DNA of 64,000 bases from Streptomyces sp. NBC_01260 (GCF_036226405.1 NZ_CP108464.1:124001-188000); one strand, 5' to 3'. Counted from the first letter of the stretch, positions 9,233-18,600 are shown. Translations and numbers: made by a program. Notes: generated from the sequence alone by a model not told the origin.

Positions 9233-10132
9233 TCAGGTCCGGGCAGTCGCGGGCACGGCCTGCCGGGCCGCCCGCTCCACCAGTGAGATGCCGTCGCTCA
9301 TCGACGCACTGCCGTCCGACAGTACGGCGACGAGGTAGCGGTGTCCGTCCGCAGTGACCCGGCCGACACTGTTGACGTCCCAGAGCCCGGAGGCAGTGCG
9401 CTGCAGCCAGCCGTTCTTCAACGCATACTCGGCGCCGGAGGCTTTCGATACACCCCACGCCTGGTCGCTCGCGACACGGCTCATAAGGGTCTGGATGTAG
9501 GCCTGGGATTCCTTGTTCAGCGGGGAGTCGGTCTTCGACGTCGCAGCGCTGTCGAACACGGTGAGCAGGAGCCTGATCTGATCACTCGCCGTCGTCCGCG
9601 TCAGCCCCCACTTCGTACCGGGGCCGCCCTTGGTCGAGGCCAGTCCCAGGCGCTTGTTGGCCGCGTCCAAGCCCGGTGCCCGGCCGATCTCGCTCCACAG
9701 GGCGTTCGCCGCCGCATTGTCGCTGTTCCGGATCATCGGTTCGGCTAGCGCGCGTTCCTGGACCGTGAGATGCCGGCCCGCGTCCTGTGCCTGCAGCAGC
9801 AGCGCCGCGAGAATGTCGACCTTAACGATGCTGGCGGTGTCGTAAGGGGCGTCCTCGCCATACAGCAAAGGCTTCCGGCTCCCGCCGTCCAGACTGAGCA
9901 CCGCCGCTGTCACACGCGGCTTGCTCTGAGGCTGCACCGCGGCGTTGACGCCAGCCGTGGCACGGGTCTGCTCCGACGGCGCGGGCGCGGCGGCAGCGGG
10001 CGCCGCGTGCAGCGCGGCGAGGGAGAAGAGGGATGTCACCGAAGCCAGGAACACACCGGCGCAGGCGCCGGCACGGCTACCTCGGTGCCTGGCTGAGGTC
10101 TTCGAATGCGGTATGGAATGCGAGTAGGGCAT
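9233..10132 (-). CDS. secreted class A beta-lactamase-fold serine hydrolase
   Basis: A 299-residue protein of the class A beta-lactamase-related serine hydrolase superfamily. A Sec-type signal (residues about 20-48, ending APAAAAPAP) precedes the catalytic domain. Motifs present: S-x-x-K as SIVK (Ser101, Lys104), the second SDN motif as IRNSDNAAAN (137-139), and KNGW (about 242) in place of the usual K-T/S-G. The altered third motif argues against an efficient beta-lactamase; a peptidase or esterase role is equally possible. The ATG at 10132 gives a full signal peptide. It has no operon partners: transposase remnants lie upstream and the XRE ruin downstream. Confidence 0.85.
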   Translation of the reverse strand: MPYSHSIPHSKTSARHRGSRAGACAGVFLASVTSLFSLAALHAAPAAAAPAPSEQTRATAGVNAAVQPQSKPRVTAAVLSLDGGSRKPLLYGEDAPYDTASIVKVDILAALLLQAQDAGRHLTVQERALAEPMIRNSDNAAANALWSEIGRAPGLDAANKRLGLASTKGGPGTKWGLTRTTASDQIRLLLTVFDSAATSKTDSPLNKESQAYIQTLMSRVASDQAWGVSKASGAEYALKNGWLQRTASGLWDVNSVGRVTADGHRYLVAVLSDGSASMSDGISLVERAARQAVPATART

Positions 10133-10257
10133 GGTCAGGCAGGCCTCGGCAATAGGTCACTAAAATGGAATTGCATGGCGAAAGTAGACGAAAAGCGTGC
10201 CAGGTGAAGTAACCCTCGTCACTCATGACCCGTTTCGACCCGAATTGTGATTAGACC

Positions 10258-10520
10258 CACAGGCGGTTCGGCATCGAGCACACCTTCAGAATGATCAAGC
10301 AGACGCTCGACTGGACCGCGCCACGTGTCCGTCACCCCGCCACGAACGGCCCGTGGACCTGGCTGATCGTCACCGCACACACCCAACTCCGCCCGCCCAC
10401 TCGCCGAGGACCTACGCCAACTCATGCAGGGCGAGGCTGGCGACCCGGGCCCGCTCGTACCGGGACGACCCACGCGGCGGCTTCCCGTCAGTACCCGCGA
10501 TACACCAGCGGATGAGCCAG
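10258..10520 (+). pseudogene. C-terminal fragment of a Streptomyces transposase (NF041680-like)
   Basis: RRFGIEHTFRMIKQTLDWT and PWTWLIVTAHTQLR match the last part of a DDE transposase family common in Streptomyces; the Glu in IEHTFR would be the third catalytic residue. A frameshift at about 10390 moves the tail (ARPLAEDLRQLMQGEAGDPG) to another frame. There is a stop just upstream of 10258, so only a remnant remains. Confidence 0.65.
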
Positions 10521-10733
10521 GCGAAGTCCGTCGAGCGCGGTCTTCAGGGAGGTCACTCTTGCTGGGTACGTCGCTTTGTCGGTGAGTTCGACGCGGTTTT
10601 GGCCGGTCGCTCCAGCGAGCGTATGGCAGGCGTGGGCGAACTGGGTCGCGGCGGTCCGTCCGGCATCGGGGACAAGGTCGACTTGCAGGACAGTGAGGGT
10701 GCCGGCGCGGCGGCCGAGGTCGGCGCGTCCGAC

Positions 10734-10880
10734 CAATTGCCCGTGGTGGCCCCGCGTGGTCAGCTGCTGATCGCGCTCACCTTCACCATCGAGAAGGGAC
10801 GGATCGCCGCGTACGAGGTGATCGCCGACCCCGCACGCCTCCGCCGACTCGACCTCGCCGTTCTGAGGAATGAGCCCAGT
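10734..10880 (+). pseudogene. C-terminal remnant of a SigJ-type ECF sigma factor
   Basis: VAPRGQLLIALTFTIEKGRI and AAYEVIADPARLRRLDLAVL match the very end of the SnoaL-like C-terminal domain of SigJ/ECF41-type sigma factors. The sigma2 and sigma4 regions are absent, and the normal stop after LAVL is lost. The flanking 10520-10734 is unassigned; a minus-strand frame there (10488-10736) is open but unrecognised. Confidence 0.55.
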
Positions 10881-11070
10881 CGGCAGCGATCCTCATCGTT
10901 GCTGCCGCGCCGGTGCACACGGAATCCGGGGACCGTCGTCGTCGGCGGTCGTGCCGAGCGGGCCACCGCAGGCACCTCCCCGCGCGTCCCGGACCCGCCC
11001 CCCGCGAGGGTCCGGGACGCGCGGGGGCGGTCAGCTCGCCTGCCGCTTCCAGGCGGCCTTGCGTGCCGCC

Positions 11071-12126
11071 TCAGGAGGCCTGTCCCGCCTTGTCGGCGAC
11101 GCCGTGCTCGATCTCGGCACTGCTCGACAGGAGGGTTCCCGACTCTCCCCACGGGGTGTCCTTCGTCAGGTAGTTGCGGGAGCCGAGGAAGGAGTAGTCA
11201 TCCTTGTCGAAGACCCACTCGCTGCGGTTGCCGTACCGGGTGTCCTCGCGGACGATGCCGAGGCCGCTGCGGCCGATCGCGTCCTTGGCGTCCGGGACTT
11301 CTTGGACGCCCGGGATCTTCGCCGCCGCCTGGTAGAGGGCCGCGGCCGTCTTCGGCGGCACCAGTCCCCCGAGCCAGGAACCGATCTGCTCGAAGACGAT
11401 CTGATCGGTTTCCTGGTCGGGGTCCTTCGTGACGTGGGCGTACAGGTAGGCCAGGAGTTCGTCGGGGTCGGTGGAAAGCGTGGCGAGCCAGTTGTAGGTG
11501 GGGCGGTCCAGCCCGGCGGGAGTGCCGTTGTCGTCGCCCAGCGGGGCGTTGATGACGCTGTCCTCGCCGTCGGCCCGGACCAGGCCGAGCTTCTTGAGCG
11601 GGCGCGGGTCCTGCGCCGACCAGACCTGCTCCTCGTGCAGCGGGCTCAGCACGGCCTTGCCGCTGGTGATATCGGCCTCCTGGATCTTGGAGCGGGTGTA
11701 GAGGAACTGGTCGTCGCGTACGACGGGGGCATCACTCGCGAGGGCGACGGTCGAGAGGCGGTGCAGCAGGCCGCCCGCGCCCCGGACCGCCGGGGCGGAC
11801 GAGGTGGCCGCCGTGGTGCCGTGGTCGTCGCCCGTGCTGAGGGCGATGCCTCCCGCGAGTACCCCGGCCAGCGCCACCGCCGACACGGGAACGAGGAGGG
11901 CCGGGCGCAGGAGACCGCGGGCCGGACGGGGAGCGGCGGCGGCCGGACGGTCGCGACGGGGGGCGGTGGCCTGGTCGGCGTCGATGCGGTTCATCAGGAT
12001 TTCTTTCTGGCGACGGAATTGCTCGGGCGACAGGTCCTCGGTCACCGGAGCCGGAAGCAGCCGGGCCAGGTGCTGGCCGTCGTCGTTCCCGTCCTTCTGA
12101 GGAGGGGCGGCGTCTTCGCGGTTCAT
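11071..12126 (-). CDS. CU044_5270 family membrane protein (ECF sigma partner)
   Basis: A 351-residue protein of the CU044_5270 family. It has a cytoplasmic N-terminal segment with LSPEQFRRQKEILMNRID, one transmembrane helix (about residues 72-95) and a large extracytoplasmic domain (GGLLHRLSTVALASDAP, DQFLYTRSKIQEADI, NWLATLSTDPDELLAYLY). It follows the ECF sigma gene in an ATGA overlap (ATG 12126-12124, upstream stop 12125-12123), the usual arrangement for this family. An anti-sigma or sensor role is inferred from the pairing; no zinc anti-sigma motif (HxxxCxxC) is visible. Confidence 0.85.
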   Translation of the reverse strand: MNREDAAPPQKDGNDDGQHLARLLPAPVTEDLSPEQFRRQKEILMNRIDADQATAPRRDRPAAAAPRPARGLLRPALLVPVSAVALAGVLAGGIALSTGDDHGTTAATSSAPAVRGAGGLLHRLSTVALASDAPVVRDDQFLYTRSKIQEADITSGKAVLSPLHEEQVWSAQDPRPLKKLGLVRADGEDSVINAPLGDDNGTPAGLDRPTYNWLATLSTDPDELLAYLYAHVTKDPDQETDQIVFEQIGSWLGGLVPPKTAAALYQAAAKIPGVQEVPDAKDAIGRSGLGIVREDTRYGNRSEWVFDKDDYSFLGSRNYLTKDTPWGESGTLLSSSAEIEHGVADKAGQAS

Positions 12127-12806
12127 CGGGTTTCCTCCCGCACGGGCAGAGCCGCGAGTGCGGCTGTATTCATTACCTCTCCGCGGGCCCTCGTGGGTTC
12201 CGCTTCCTCGCTGGGGAGTTCCGCAACCTGCGCGAGCCGCGCAAGCTTCTTGCGGGCCCGCGAGAGACGCGAGCGCACCGTGCCCACCGGGACGCCGAGC
12301 GCTTCGGCCGTCTGCTGGTAGTCCAGCCCGGACCACACGTGCAGGGACAGCACTTCCCTTTCTTGGCGGCGCAGTTGGCCGAGCGCCACTGAGACCGCCT
12401 GGAGATAGCGCCGGTCGTCGAGCCGAGACGCGGTCTCGCCCGAGAAGTCGGCCACGGCGGCGGGCGCCGGCTGACGGGCAAGGAAGGCGAGCCGGCGCCG
12501 CAGTCCCCGCCGGGTGTTCTCGCACTTGTGCGTGGCGATGCCGAGGAGCCACGGCAGCGCGGAACCCCGGCCCTCCTCCAGCCGCTCCCACCCCTGCCAG
12601 GCGGCGAGGAAGGTCTCGCCCATGACGTCCTCGGCGGCCGACCAGTCACCCGTAAGGCGCAGCGCGTGACGGTAGACGGCGTGGGCGTACCGCTCGTACA
12701 GCCCGGCGAACGCCTCGCGGTCCCCCGCGCGCAGACGTCGGCGCACATCGTCGTTCTCCGGGCTATCCGAGTTTTCCGGGGCCTCTGACTCTGGTGGTTC
12801 CCTCAC
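12123..12806 (-). CDS. ECF RNA polymerase sigma factor (SigE-like)
   Basis: A 227-residue sigma-70 factor. Sigma2 covers about residues 25-95 (FAGLYERYAHAVYRHALRLT, ETFLAAWQGWERL) and sigma4 about 140-195 (LRRQEREVLSLHVWSGLDYQ, then a helix-turn-helix with GVPVGTVRSRLSRARKKL). The GTG at 12806 is chosen because GGAGAG lies about 8 bases upstream and the preceding in-frame sequence has no similarity. It forms a two-gene operon with the CU044_5270 protein. Regulation is probably autogenous through that partner (inference). Confidence 0.9.
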   Translation of the reverse strand: MREPPESEAPENSDSPENDDVRRRLRAGDREAFAGLYERYAHAVYRHALRLTGDWSAAEDVMGETFLAAWQGWERLEEGRGSALPWLLGIATHKCENTRRGLRRRLAFLARQPAPAAVADFSGETASRLDDRRYLQAVSVALGQLRRQEREVLSLHVWSGLDYQQTAEALGVPVGTVRSRLSRARKKLARLAQVAELPSEEAEPTRARGEVMNTAALAALPVREETR

Positions 12807-13114
12807 ACTCAGTATCTCTCCGCGACCACGCCCCAGTTCCTGTGACCTGCGCCACAGCCGGGCGGGTGGACAGACGGGCCGGGTTACCGCCCACCGGGAG
12901 AGAGGGTACTGAGGGGTGCTTGTCCCGCGTGAGCCCAGGGGTCGACGCGGGTTTACGCGACGGCGCCCCCCGTCCTGGTGTCCGGCATGGCCGGTGGCGT
13001 GGCAGCGCTGCTTCCCCCTCACGAGGGGGGCACCTGGACGCCGGCGGGACGCTGCCCACCCTGGCGGGCAGTGTCGTGCGCCTGGGCGAGGACCTCGGAC
13101 GGTGACTGGCATCG
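12807..13114. other. intergenic region upstream of the ECF sigma gene
   Basis: No gene supported on either strand. It must hold the sigma operon promoter, reading leftward; no clear -35/-10 was identified. Confidence 0.4.
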
Positions 13115-13478
13115 GTGAGGCTCGGGTGTGAGCAGCTCGGCGGTGGTCGGCCGTGGATGTGCGAGCAGGTACTGGGGATCGAGCCGGCAGGCGAGGACAA
13201 GAATCTGAAGCCACGCATCAGCCAAGGCGAGAAATGGGTCATGCACCTGACCGCCGCCCGGCAGCACTTCGAGCGTGACGGGCACATCCGTCTACCTCGC
13301 AAGCACGTCGAAACCATCACCGTCAACGGAGACAGCGGTGACCAGAAGCAGCGGCCTCTCAAGCTCGGCGCCTGGGTCGCCAACCAGCGGACCCGGGCAG
13401 CGACACTGACACGGAGCGGGCGGAGCGGCTGTCCAAGGTCGGAATGCGGTGGACCGCCGGCGGCATTGCGGGGCCGTT
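13115..13478 (+). pseudogene. helicase-associated (HA) domain fragment
   Basis: VLGIEPAGEDKNLKPRISQG, AARQHFERDGHIRLPRKHVE and KLGAWVANQRTRAATL match one to two helicase-associated domains found at the C-terminus of Streptomyces helicase-like proteins. The helicase part is missing. A one-base shift at about 13405 puts the end (TERAERLSKVGMRW) in another frame, after which the sequence collides with the HAD remnant of the opposite strand. Confidence 0.65.
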
Positions 13479-13795
13479 GGTGACGATCACGCAGGTCCAG
13501 CCGTCGTCCTGTGTTTCGCTCAGCGCTTCACGGGATGAGTGCGCCAGGACGGCATGGTCGGCGACGCCGATGTCGAGAAGGGCGCGGACAGCCGTGGTTG
13601 GCACGGCGTCGCCGTATCTGTCGGTCAGCCGAGGCGACTTCGTGCAGCGCGGAGTAGCCGCTGGCGTATCGTCGCCACTCGCGTGAGGTCGGAATCGGGC
13701 AGGCCGTGCTGGGCAAGGAAGTCGGCGACGGCAGCACGGAAGGCCACATCGCGGTCGACCAGGGTGTTGTCGAGGTCCAGCAGTAGCAACTGCAT
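13450..13795 (-). pseudogene. HAD-family hydrolase, frameshifted and truncated
   Basis: From ATG 13795 the product opens MQLLLLDLDNTLVDRDVAFR, the HAD motif I (DLDNT). After SDLTRV the frame changes (ASGYSALHEVASA) and changes again to VPTTAVRALLDIGVADH and DDGWTCVIVTNG (motif II). Similarity ends near 13450, where the helicase-associated remnant of the other strand begins, so motifs III and IV are lost. It follows the MFS gene by 7 bases and was probably its operon partner. Confidence 0.7.
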
Positions 13796-13802
13796 GGCCA
13801 GC

Positions 13803-15218
13803 TCACATCTCCGCACCCCGGCGCCCGTCCCGCGACAGCGTCAGCGTCGCGCCCGCCGTCAGTACGAGCCCGGCCGCCGCGAGCAGCACGCTCCACCGCA
13901 TGCCAGCCAGGAACGTGTCCGCTCCCGCCAGCAGCGCTCCGAAGACTGCCACCGCGATCGCGCCGCCGACCTGGCGGCCGGTGTTGAGTACGGCAGAGGC
14001 GGTACCCGCCCGTTCCGCGGGCACCGCGTCCAGCATCATCGCGGTCAGCGCCGGCACGGTCAGCGCCCCGCCGAGGCCGACCGGCACCATCAGCGCCGCC
14101 ACCGCCCATATGTTGGTGTGCGCGCCGATGGTGAGCAGCGCCAGTAGCCCGGCTGTCCCGATCAGTTGTCCCGCCACCATCGGCACGCGCGGGCCGAACA
14201 GCTCGGCCAGCTTCGCCGAGGCCAGGTTCACCACTGCGACCAGTGCCGTCATCGGAATGAACATCAGGCCCGCGTGCAGCGCGGTCTGCCCGCGCTCCTG
14301 CTGTAGGTACAGGCTGAAGACGAAAACCCCACCGTAGTAGGTGGCGTTGAGCATGAAGCCGACCATCAAGGACACCGCCACCACCCGCGATCGGAACAGC
14401 GGCAGCGGGAGCATCGGGTGCGCGCCCCTGCCCTGCGCGGCCAGGAAGGCGGCTGCTGCGGCCGCGGCTACCAGCAGTGACGCCACCACGAACGGCTGGC
14501 CGAAACCCTCGGCGCCGCCCTCGATCACGCCATACGTCAACGCGCCCATCGCGACCGCCGCTGTCACCTGCCCGATTGCGTCGAGCCGGGCGGGCAGCCG
14601 CGGGGAGGCGGGTACACGGGTAAGCAGGGCGAGGGCCAGCAGGCTCGCCGGGAGGTTGACGAAGAAGATCCATCGCCAGCCGACGGAAGCGGTGAGTGCC
14701 CCGCCGAGCACCGGCCCGGCGGCCACCGCGACCGCGCCGCCCACGGTCCAGATGGCGATGGCCCGAGCCCGCTTCGCCTGGTCGGGAAAGCCCTGCCGGA
14801 CCAGCGCCAGCGACGTCGGCATCATCACCGCCGCCGCACCTCCCTGAACCAGTCGCGCCGCCACCAGCACGCCGAGGTTGGGCGCCAGGCCGCACGCGGC
14901 CGAGGCCAGTGCGAAGAGCACAAGGCCGCCGCCGTACGCCCGCCTGGCCCCGATGCGGTCGGAGAGGGCACCTGCGGAGAGCATCAGGGCGGCGAAGATC
15001 AGCGTGTATCCGTCCACGACCCATTGCAGGCCGGACATGCCGCCGCCGAGGCTGCGGCCGATGTCGGGCAGCGCGACCGTGACGATCAACGCGTCCAGAG
15101 AGATGAGGAAGAAGCCCAGCAGGGCGGCACCGAGCACCGTCGGGGATCCGCCCCGGGGCGGATCCGGCGTCGTGCCCGCGGTGCGGGCGGCCGGGGAGGA
15201 CTTGAGCAGGGGTTTCAT
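13803..15218 (-). CDS. MFS drug exporter (DHA2/EmrB-QacA type)
   Basis: A 471-residue multi-pass permease with about 14 hydrophobic helices. Signatures include LDALIVTVALPDIGRSL at helix 1, DRIGARRAYGGG (motif A) after helix 2, and GPVLGGALTASVGWRWIFFV (motif C and its following loop). These fit drug:H+ antiporter family 2, which exports lipophilic cations or antibiotics. The ATG at 15218 lies 8 bases after AGGAG; the open frame extends farther upstream without similarity. Operon with the ruined HAD gene downstream. Substrate unknown. Confidence 0.88.
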   Translation of the reverse strand: MKPLLKSSPAARTAGTTPDPPRGGSPTVLGAALLGFFLISLDALIVTVALPDIGRSLGGGMSGLQWVVDGYTLIFAALMLSAGALSDRIGARRAYGGGLVLFALASAACGLAPNLGVLVAARLVQGGAAAVMMPTSLALVRQGFPDQAKRARAIAIWTVGGAVAVAAGPVLGGALTASVGWRWIFFVNLPASLLALALLTRVPASPRLPARLDAIGQVTAAVAMGALTYGVIEGGAEGFGQPFVVASLLVAAAAAAAFLAAQGRGAHPMLPLPLFRSRVVAVSLMVGFMLNATYYGGVFVFSLYLQQERGQTALHAGLMFIPMTALVAVVNLASAKLAELFGPRVPMVAGQLIGTAGLLALLTIGAHTNIWAVAALMVPVGLGGALTVPALTAMMLDAVPAERAGTASAVLNTGRQVGGAIAVAVFGALLAGADTFLAGMRWSVLLAAAGLVLTAGATLTLSRDGRRGAEM

Positions 15219-15582
15219 CAGGACACTCCTGAGGCGTTCTTGAAGGTATGCGGCCGAGTCTGGAAGCCAGGTGGCGACCACGGACAGACCGGCCTGCAGC
15301 AGGGAGCCACGTCCCGGGTGCGACAGGGATCCGCCGTCCGGCGTACTGGTATGTGCGGCCAGCCTGCTGTCTGTGCGGGCAGTTGCCGTCACCACAGCTC
15401 GCTGTCATCACTGGGCCGGAATGCGCTGGTCGGAGCGCGTCGCGACGATCGCGGTCGGAAGGTGCGCGCCCGACCGCGGCGCCCTTTATGGGCAGTACAC
15501 CGTCCGCAGCGCCCGCTGCCTGAGTCCCGCCGCGCCTGCGTGGAGACGGTGGGCGGGACGGGGGCGGAGGCGGCTGGAGGTG
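15219..15582. other. intergenic region between MFS and SDR genes
   Basis: No supported gene. Open frames here are extensions or antisense of neighbours. It presumably holds the MFS promoter. Confidence 0.4.
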
Positions 15583-16416
15583 TCAGTCGTCGAAGTCGGT
15601 GGATCGGGTGAGCTTTTCCCAGGAATGGAGTTCTGTGCGGGCCCGGCCGAGGTGGTCGGTGATCGCATCGGCGGCGTCGTTGCCGAGCGGCAGACGCAGC
15701 GGCGGTTCGTCGGCGTCCAGAGCGGTGAGGATGGCGGCCGCGGCTTTGGCCGGGTCCCCGGGTTCCTGGCCGCTTCCGCCCGGCAGCCCGGAAAGGACGG
15801 GGCCCACGGTGTCCTGGTAGGCGCCCAGGGCCGGGGAGGGCCGCAGTGCTGCGGCGCCGGCGAAGCCGGTACGGAACGCGCCGGGCTCGACGATCAGCAC
15901 CCGAATGCCGTGCGGGACGACCTCGGCGGCCAACGCCTCGGAGAGCCCCTCCAGGGCGAACTTGGTGGCGCAGTAGGCGCCGACTCCCGCGAAGGCGAAC
16001 CGGCCGCCCATGCTGGTCAGCTGCACGATGGCGCCCGAGCCCCGGCGGCGCATGTGCGGCAGCACGGCCCGGGTGAGCGCGGCCGGGCCGAAGAAGTGCA
16101 GGTCCATCAGGTCCCGCAGCTCCGCGTCGGTGGTCTCCTCGACCGCCCCCACCATGCCGCGTCCGGCGTTGTTGACCAGGATGTCGATCCGGCCGTGCCG
16201 GGCTGCCACGCCGTCGACCGCGGCTTGGACGCCCGCGATGTCAGTGACGTCCAGCGGTAGTGCCTCGACCTGGTCCGGGTGCGCAGCCACCAGGTCGTCG
16301 AGCAGCGCAGTGCGGCGGGCGGCGGCGACCACGATGTCGCCCGCAGCCACCGCCGCTTCGGTGATCGCCCGGCCGAACCCGCTGCTCGCCCCGGTGACCA
16401 GCCATACCTTGTTCAT
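15583..16416 (-). CDS. short-chain dehydrogenase/reductase
   Basis: A 277-residue classical SDR. The nucleotide motif TGASSGFG is at residues 8-15, NNAG near 85, the catalytic Ser in QLTSMGG, and Y-x-x-x-K as YCATK. Acidic LDVTD and basic AAARR suggest NADP(H) use. AAGGAG is 6 bases before the ATG at 16416. It is transcribed divergently from the LysR gene across 103 bp, so the LysR protein is the likely regulator. Substrate unknown. Confidence 0.9.
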   Translation of the reverse strand: MNKVWLVTGASSGFGRAITEAAVAAGDIVVAAARRTALLDDLVAAHPDQVEALPLDVTDIAGVQAAVDGVAARHGRIDILVNNAGRGMVGAVEETTDAELRDLMDLHFFGPAALTRAVLPHMRRRGSGAIVQLTSMGGRFAFAGVGAYCATKFALEGLSEALAAEVVPHGIRVLIVEPGAFRTGFAGAAALRPSPALGAYQDTVGPVLSGLPGGSGQEPGDPAKAAAAILTALDADEPPLRLPLGNDAADAITDHLGRARTELHSWEKLTRSTDFDD

Positions 16417-16478
16417 GTTCTTCTCCTTGTGCCAGGTGATCCGCTGCTCTCGGCGGTCCGTGTGTGAACTACCTTGCG

Positions 16479-16495
16479 GGGCAAACCGGTTGCCC
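16479..16495. promoter_or_regulatory. candidate LysR operator
   Basis: GGGCAA-ACCGG-TTGCCC, a perfect 6-bp palindrome with a 5-base spacer, between the divergent SDR and LysR starts and 24 bases before the LysR ATG. Position fits an autoregulatory LysR site; the T-n11-A core is not canonical. Confidence 0.4.
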
Positions 16496-16519
16496 GTCCA
16501 AGATCTGCTGTGATAGCCG

Positions 16520-17425
16520 ATGGTTATGGACGTTCACGGACGGGACCTGAGGTATTTCGCCGCAGTGGCCGAGGAGCTGCACTTCACGCGCGCAGCCGAG
16601 CGGCTGTACGTCTCGCAGCCTGCACTGAGCAAGCAGATCAGGATGCTGGAGAAACAGGTGGGGGCCGCGTTGTTCGAGCGCAACCGGCGCGAAGTGCGTC
16701 TGAGCGCGGTCGGTGCAGCGCTGCTGCCGCATGTTCAGCGCATTCTCGCCGAGTGGGAGGCAGCCCAGGAGGCGGTCGCCCGGGTCGTGGCCGACCAGGC
16801 GGCCGTCCTCGTCGTGGGGATGAGTACCAGCCCGGGGCGCGGGGGCGTGCTGCCGGCGATCCGCTCCCGCTTCACCGCCGCACGCCCCGATGCCCGCCTC
16901 AGACTTCGCCAGGTCCCCTGGCACGACTCGACCGCCGGGCTCGCCGACGGCACGTGCGACGCGGCGTTCGTCTGGCTCCCGCTGCCCGATCCGGACCGCT
17001 ACCGGTGGGTGGTGGTCGCCGAGGAACCCCGCTTGGTCGCCATGGCCGATACTCACCCGCTCGCCGACCGGGAGATCATCGACTTCACCGACCTGCGGGA
17101 CGAGCCGTTCCTCGCTCTGCCCGACAGCGCCGGGCCGCTGCGGGACTACTGGCTTGCCATCGACGCCCGCGGCGGGAAGCCGGCACTCATTGGTGCGGAA
17201 GTGGCAAGCACCGAGGAGACGTACGAGGCGCTCGTCGCAGGTCTCGGCGTGGTCCTGCTGGCGGCCGGGAACACCCCGCTGATCACCCTCGGCGGAGTCG
17301 TCACCCGTGAGGTGAGGGGTATCTCGCCCAGCCGCTTCGCCCTGGCCTGGCGCGCCGACGACCGCCGCCCGCTGGTGCAGGAGTACGTGCGCGCATGTGA
17401 GGTGGCGACCGGGACAACGGACTGA
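16520..17425 (+). CDS. LysR-family transcriptional regulator
   Basis: A 301-residue LTTR. The N-terminal winged helix reads DLRYFAAVAEELHFTRAAER and VSQPALSKQIRMLEKQVGA; the effector domain runs from about residue 90. ATG 16526 is an equally good start. It is divergent from the SDR gene and probably controls it. Inducer unknown. Confidence 0.9.
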   Translation: MVMDVHGRDLRYFAAVAEELHFTRAAERLYVSQPALSKQIRMLEKQVGAALFERNRREVRLSAVGAALLPHVQRILAEWEAAQEAVARVVADQAAVLVVGMSTSPGRGGVLPAIRSRFTAARPDARLRLRQVPWHDSTAGLADGTCDAAFVWLPLPDPDRYRWVVVAEEPRLVAMADTHPLADREIIDFTDLRDEPFLALPDSAGPLRDYWLAIDARGGKPALIGAEVASTEETYEALVAGLGVVLLAAGNTPLITLGGVVTREVRGISPSRFALAWRADDRRPLVQEYVRACEVATGTTD

Positions 17426-17429
17426 GGCG

Positions 17430-17445
17430 GGGCGCAGCCGCGCCC
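17430..17445 (+). terminator. possible terminator after LysR gene
   Basis: A 6-bp GC stem GGGCGC-AGCC-GCGCCC, 5 bases after the stop; no T run. Confidence 0.35.
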
Positions 17446-17484
17446 TGGCGGAGGTACTGAGGCGGATGGTTCGACGCCGGTGGA

Positions 17485-17928
17485 TCACCACCCAGCACCA
17501 GAACTGGCAGACGGCAGACCGCCCGGCAGGAAGAGCAGCGCCGCGCCCTGGCCTCCTTCGCCTGGGGTTCGTCCGGCTCCAGCGCTACGACCTCGCACTG
17601 CACGGGGTGCTCGATCTCGAAACCGTGGCGGCGCGCGACGGCCGGCCACCTCGGGTCGCCGCGCTTGCCTTCGGTCGCGGGCAGTTCGTAGTCGTGGACG
17701 GCCTGGTCGCAGGTGAGCAACACCCGCTCGGTGCCCCCCGTCGAGAAGAACGCCGAGCAGGAGACGATCACGCGCGGTCCGGGCGGCCGCGATGATCTGC
17801 CGGGACGGCTCGGCGGTCAGTGTGGCCGGCGGGTTCTCGATCTCCGGGGCCTTGACGATGCGAGCCCTGACCACCTGGTGCTCGCCTCTCGCCGTTACGG
17901 CAAAGTCGAATCGCTCCAAAGCTGACAA
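17485..17928 (-). pseudogene. unidentified protein, frameshifted
   Basis: From a TTG near 17928 one frame gives ALERFDFAVTARGEHQVVRA and KAPEIENPPATLTAEPSRQI; after about 17765 the coherent product continues in another frame with VIVSCSAFFSTGGTERVLLT and CDQAVHDYELPATEGKRGDP. Codon bias supports coding, but I do not recognise the family. Its start collides with the HNH-type remnant on the other strand, so it may be truncated at both ends. Confidence 0.4.
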
Positions 17929-18102
17929 GGACCCGGCGCAGTGGCTTCCGCCGGCCGTCGGCTCCGGTGCCAGTACGCCGCGGAGTGGACGCCCACCAAA
18001 CTCCGCTGGAACCTGGCCGCCGACGAGGCCGAACTCCAGGCACTGCAGAACCTGGCCGTCGAGTGCCCGACCACCGTGGTGGTCTACGAGCCCGCTCCGT
18101 AA
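17860..18102 (+). pseudogene. C-terminal remnant of a DUF1524-type HNH endonuclease family protein
   Basis: LAVTAKSNRSKADKDPAQWL resembles the N-x-x-K-G/A-D-x-D-x-A-x-W core of secreted actinobacterial HNH family proteins. A frameshift at about 17960 leads to RCQYAAEWTPTKLRWNLAAD and the normal-looking end before TAA 18102. The catalytic His region is not preserved. Confidence 0.5.
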
Positions 18103-18600
18103 GTGAACCCGCCTTCAAGGGAAAGGACGCCGGTTCGGTGAGCGGTGCTTGTCGGCGCAGGGTGTAGTGAAGGAGGCGGGCGCGGGCGTCGCGGTCAGGC
18201 AGGCCGAGGCCGGGGCCGATCGCGTTCCCGGCCGTGTCGTCCGCCTCCGCATGGAAGGCTGCTGTCCGGCCGGCCTGGTTGAGGGTGTGTCCCGGGGTGG
18301 CGATCGCGCGCAGCGTGGCGAGGGGTGCGTCGGAGGCGAGGGTGTTGAGGCGTTGTAGGGCATGCGGACCTGGCACAGGCGCCCGGAGCCTATGGTGCGC
18401 ACACCTGAACCTGGCGGCCGGTCAGCCGGCGGGGGTGACGTAGGCGCGCGCGAAGTAAGTGTCAGCAAGGCGGCCTGAGCCGTGGCGGGTCGACAGCGCC
18501 TCCGGAAGACGTCACATGTCATGCGACATCTGAACCGCCGCGCAGGCGGAACGCTATGTTCAATTTCGCTTGCACTTGGCCTACTTACACGTCTTTTACT
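18103..18600. other. decayed stretch before the RHS gene
   Basis: On the minus strand 18120-18376 the frame PHALQRLNTLASDAPLATLR to RLLHYTLRRQAPLTEP looks coding but has no recognised relatives and is cut at both ends. The last 120 bases are AT-richer and should hold the RHS promoter. Confidence 0.35.

Noticed and set aside
9233..10132. Calling the serine hydrolase a beta-lactamase resistance gene
   Set aside because: The third motif is KNG instead of KTG/KSG and the domain is found widely in secreted hydrolases; resistance is not supported.
10488..10736. An 82-codon minus ORF (VTSLKTALDGLRLAHPLV)
   Set aside because: Reads like protein but overlaps transposase and sigma remnants and has no recognisable relatives or ribosome site.
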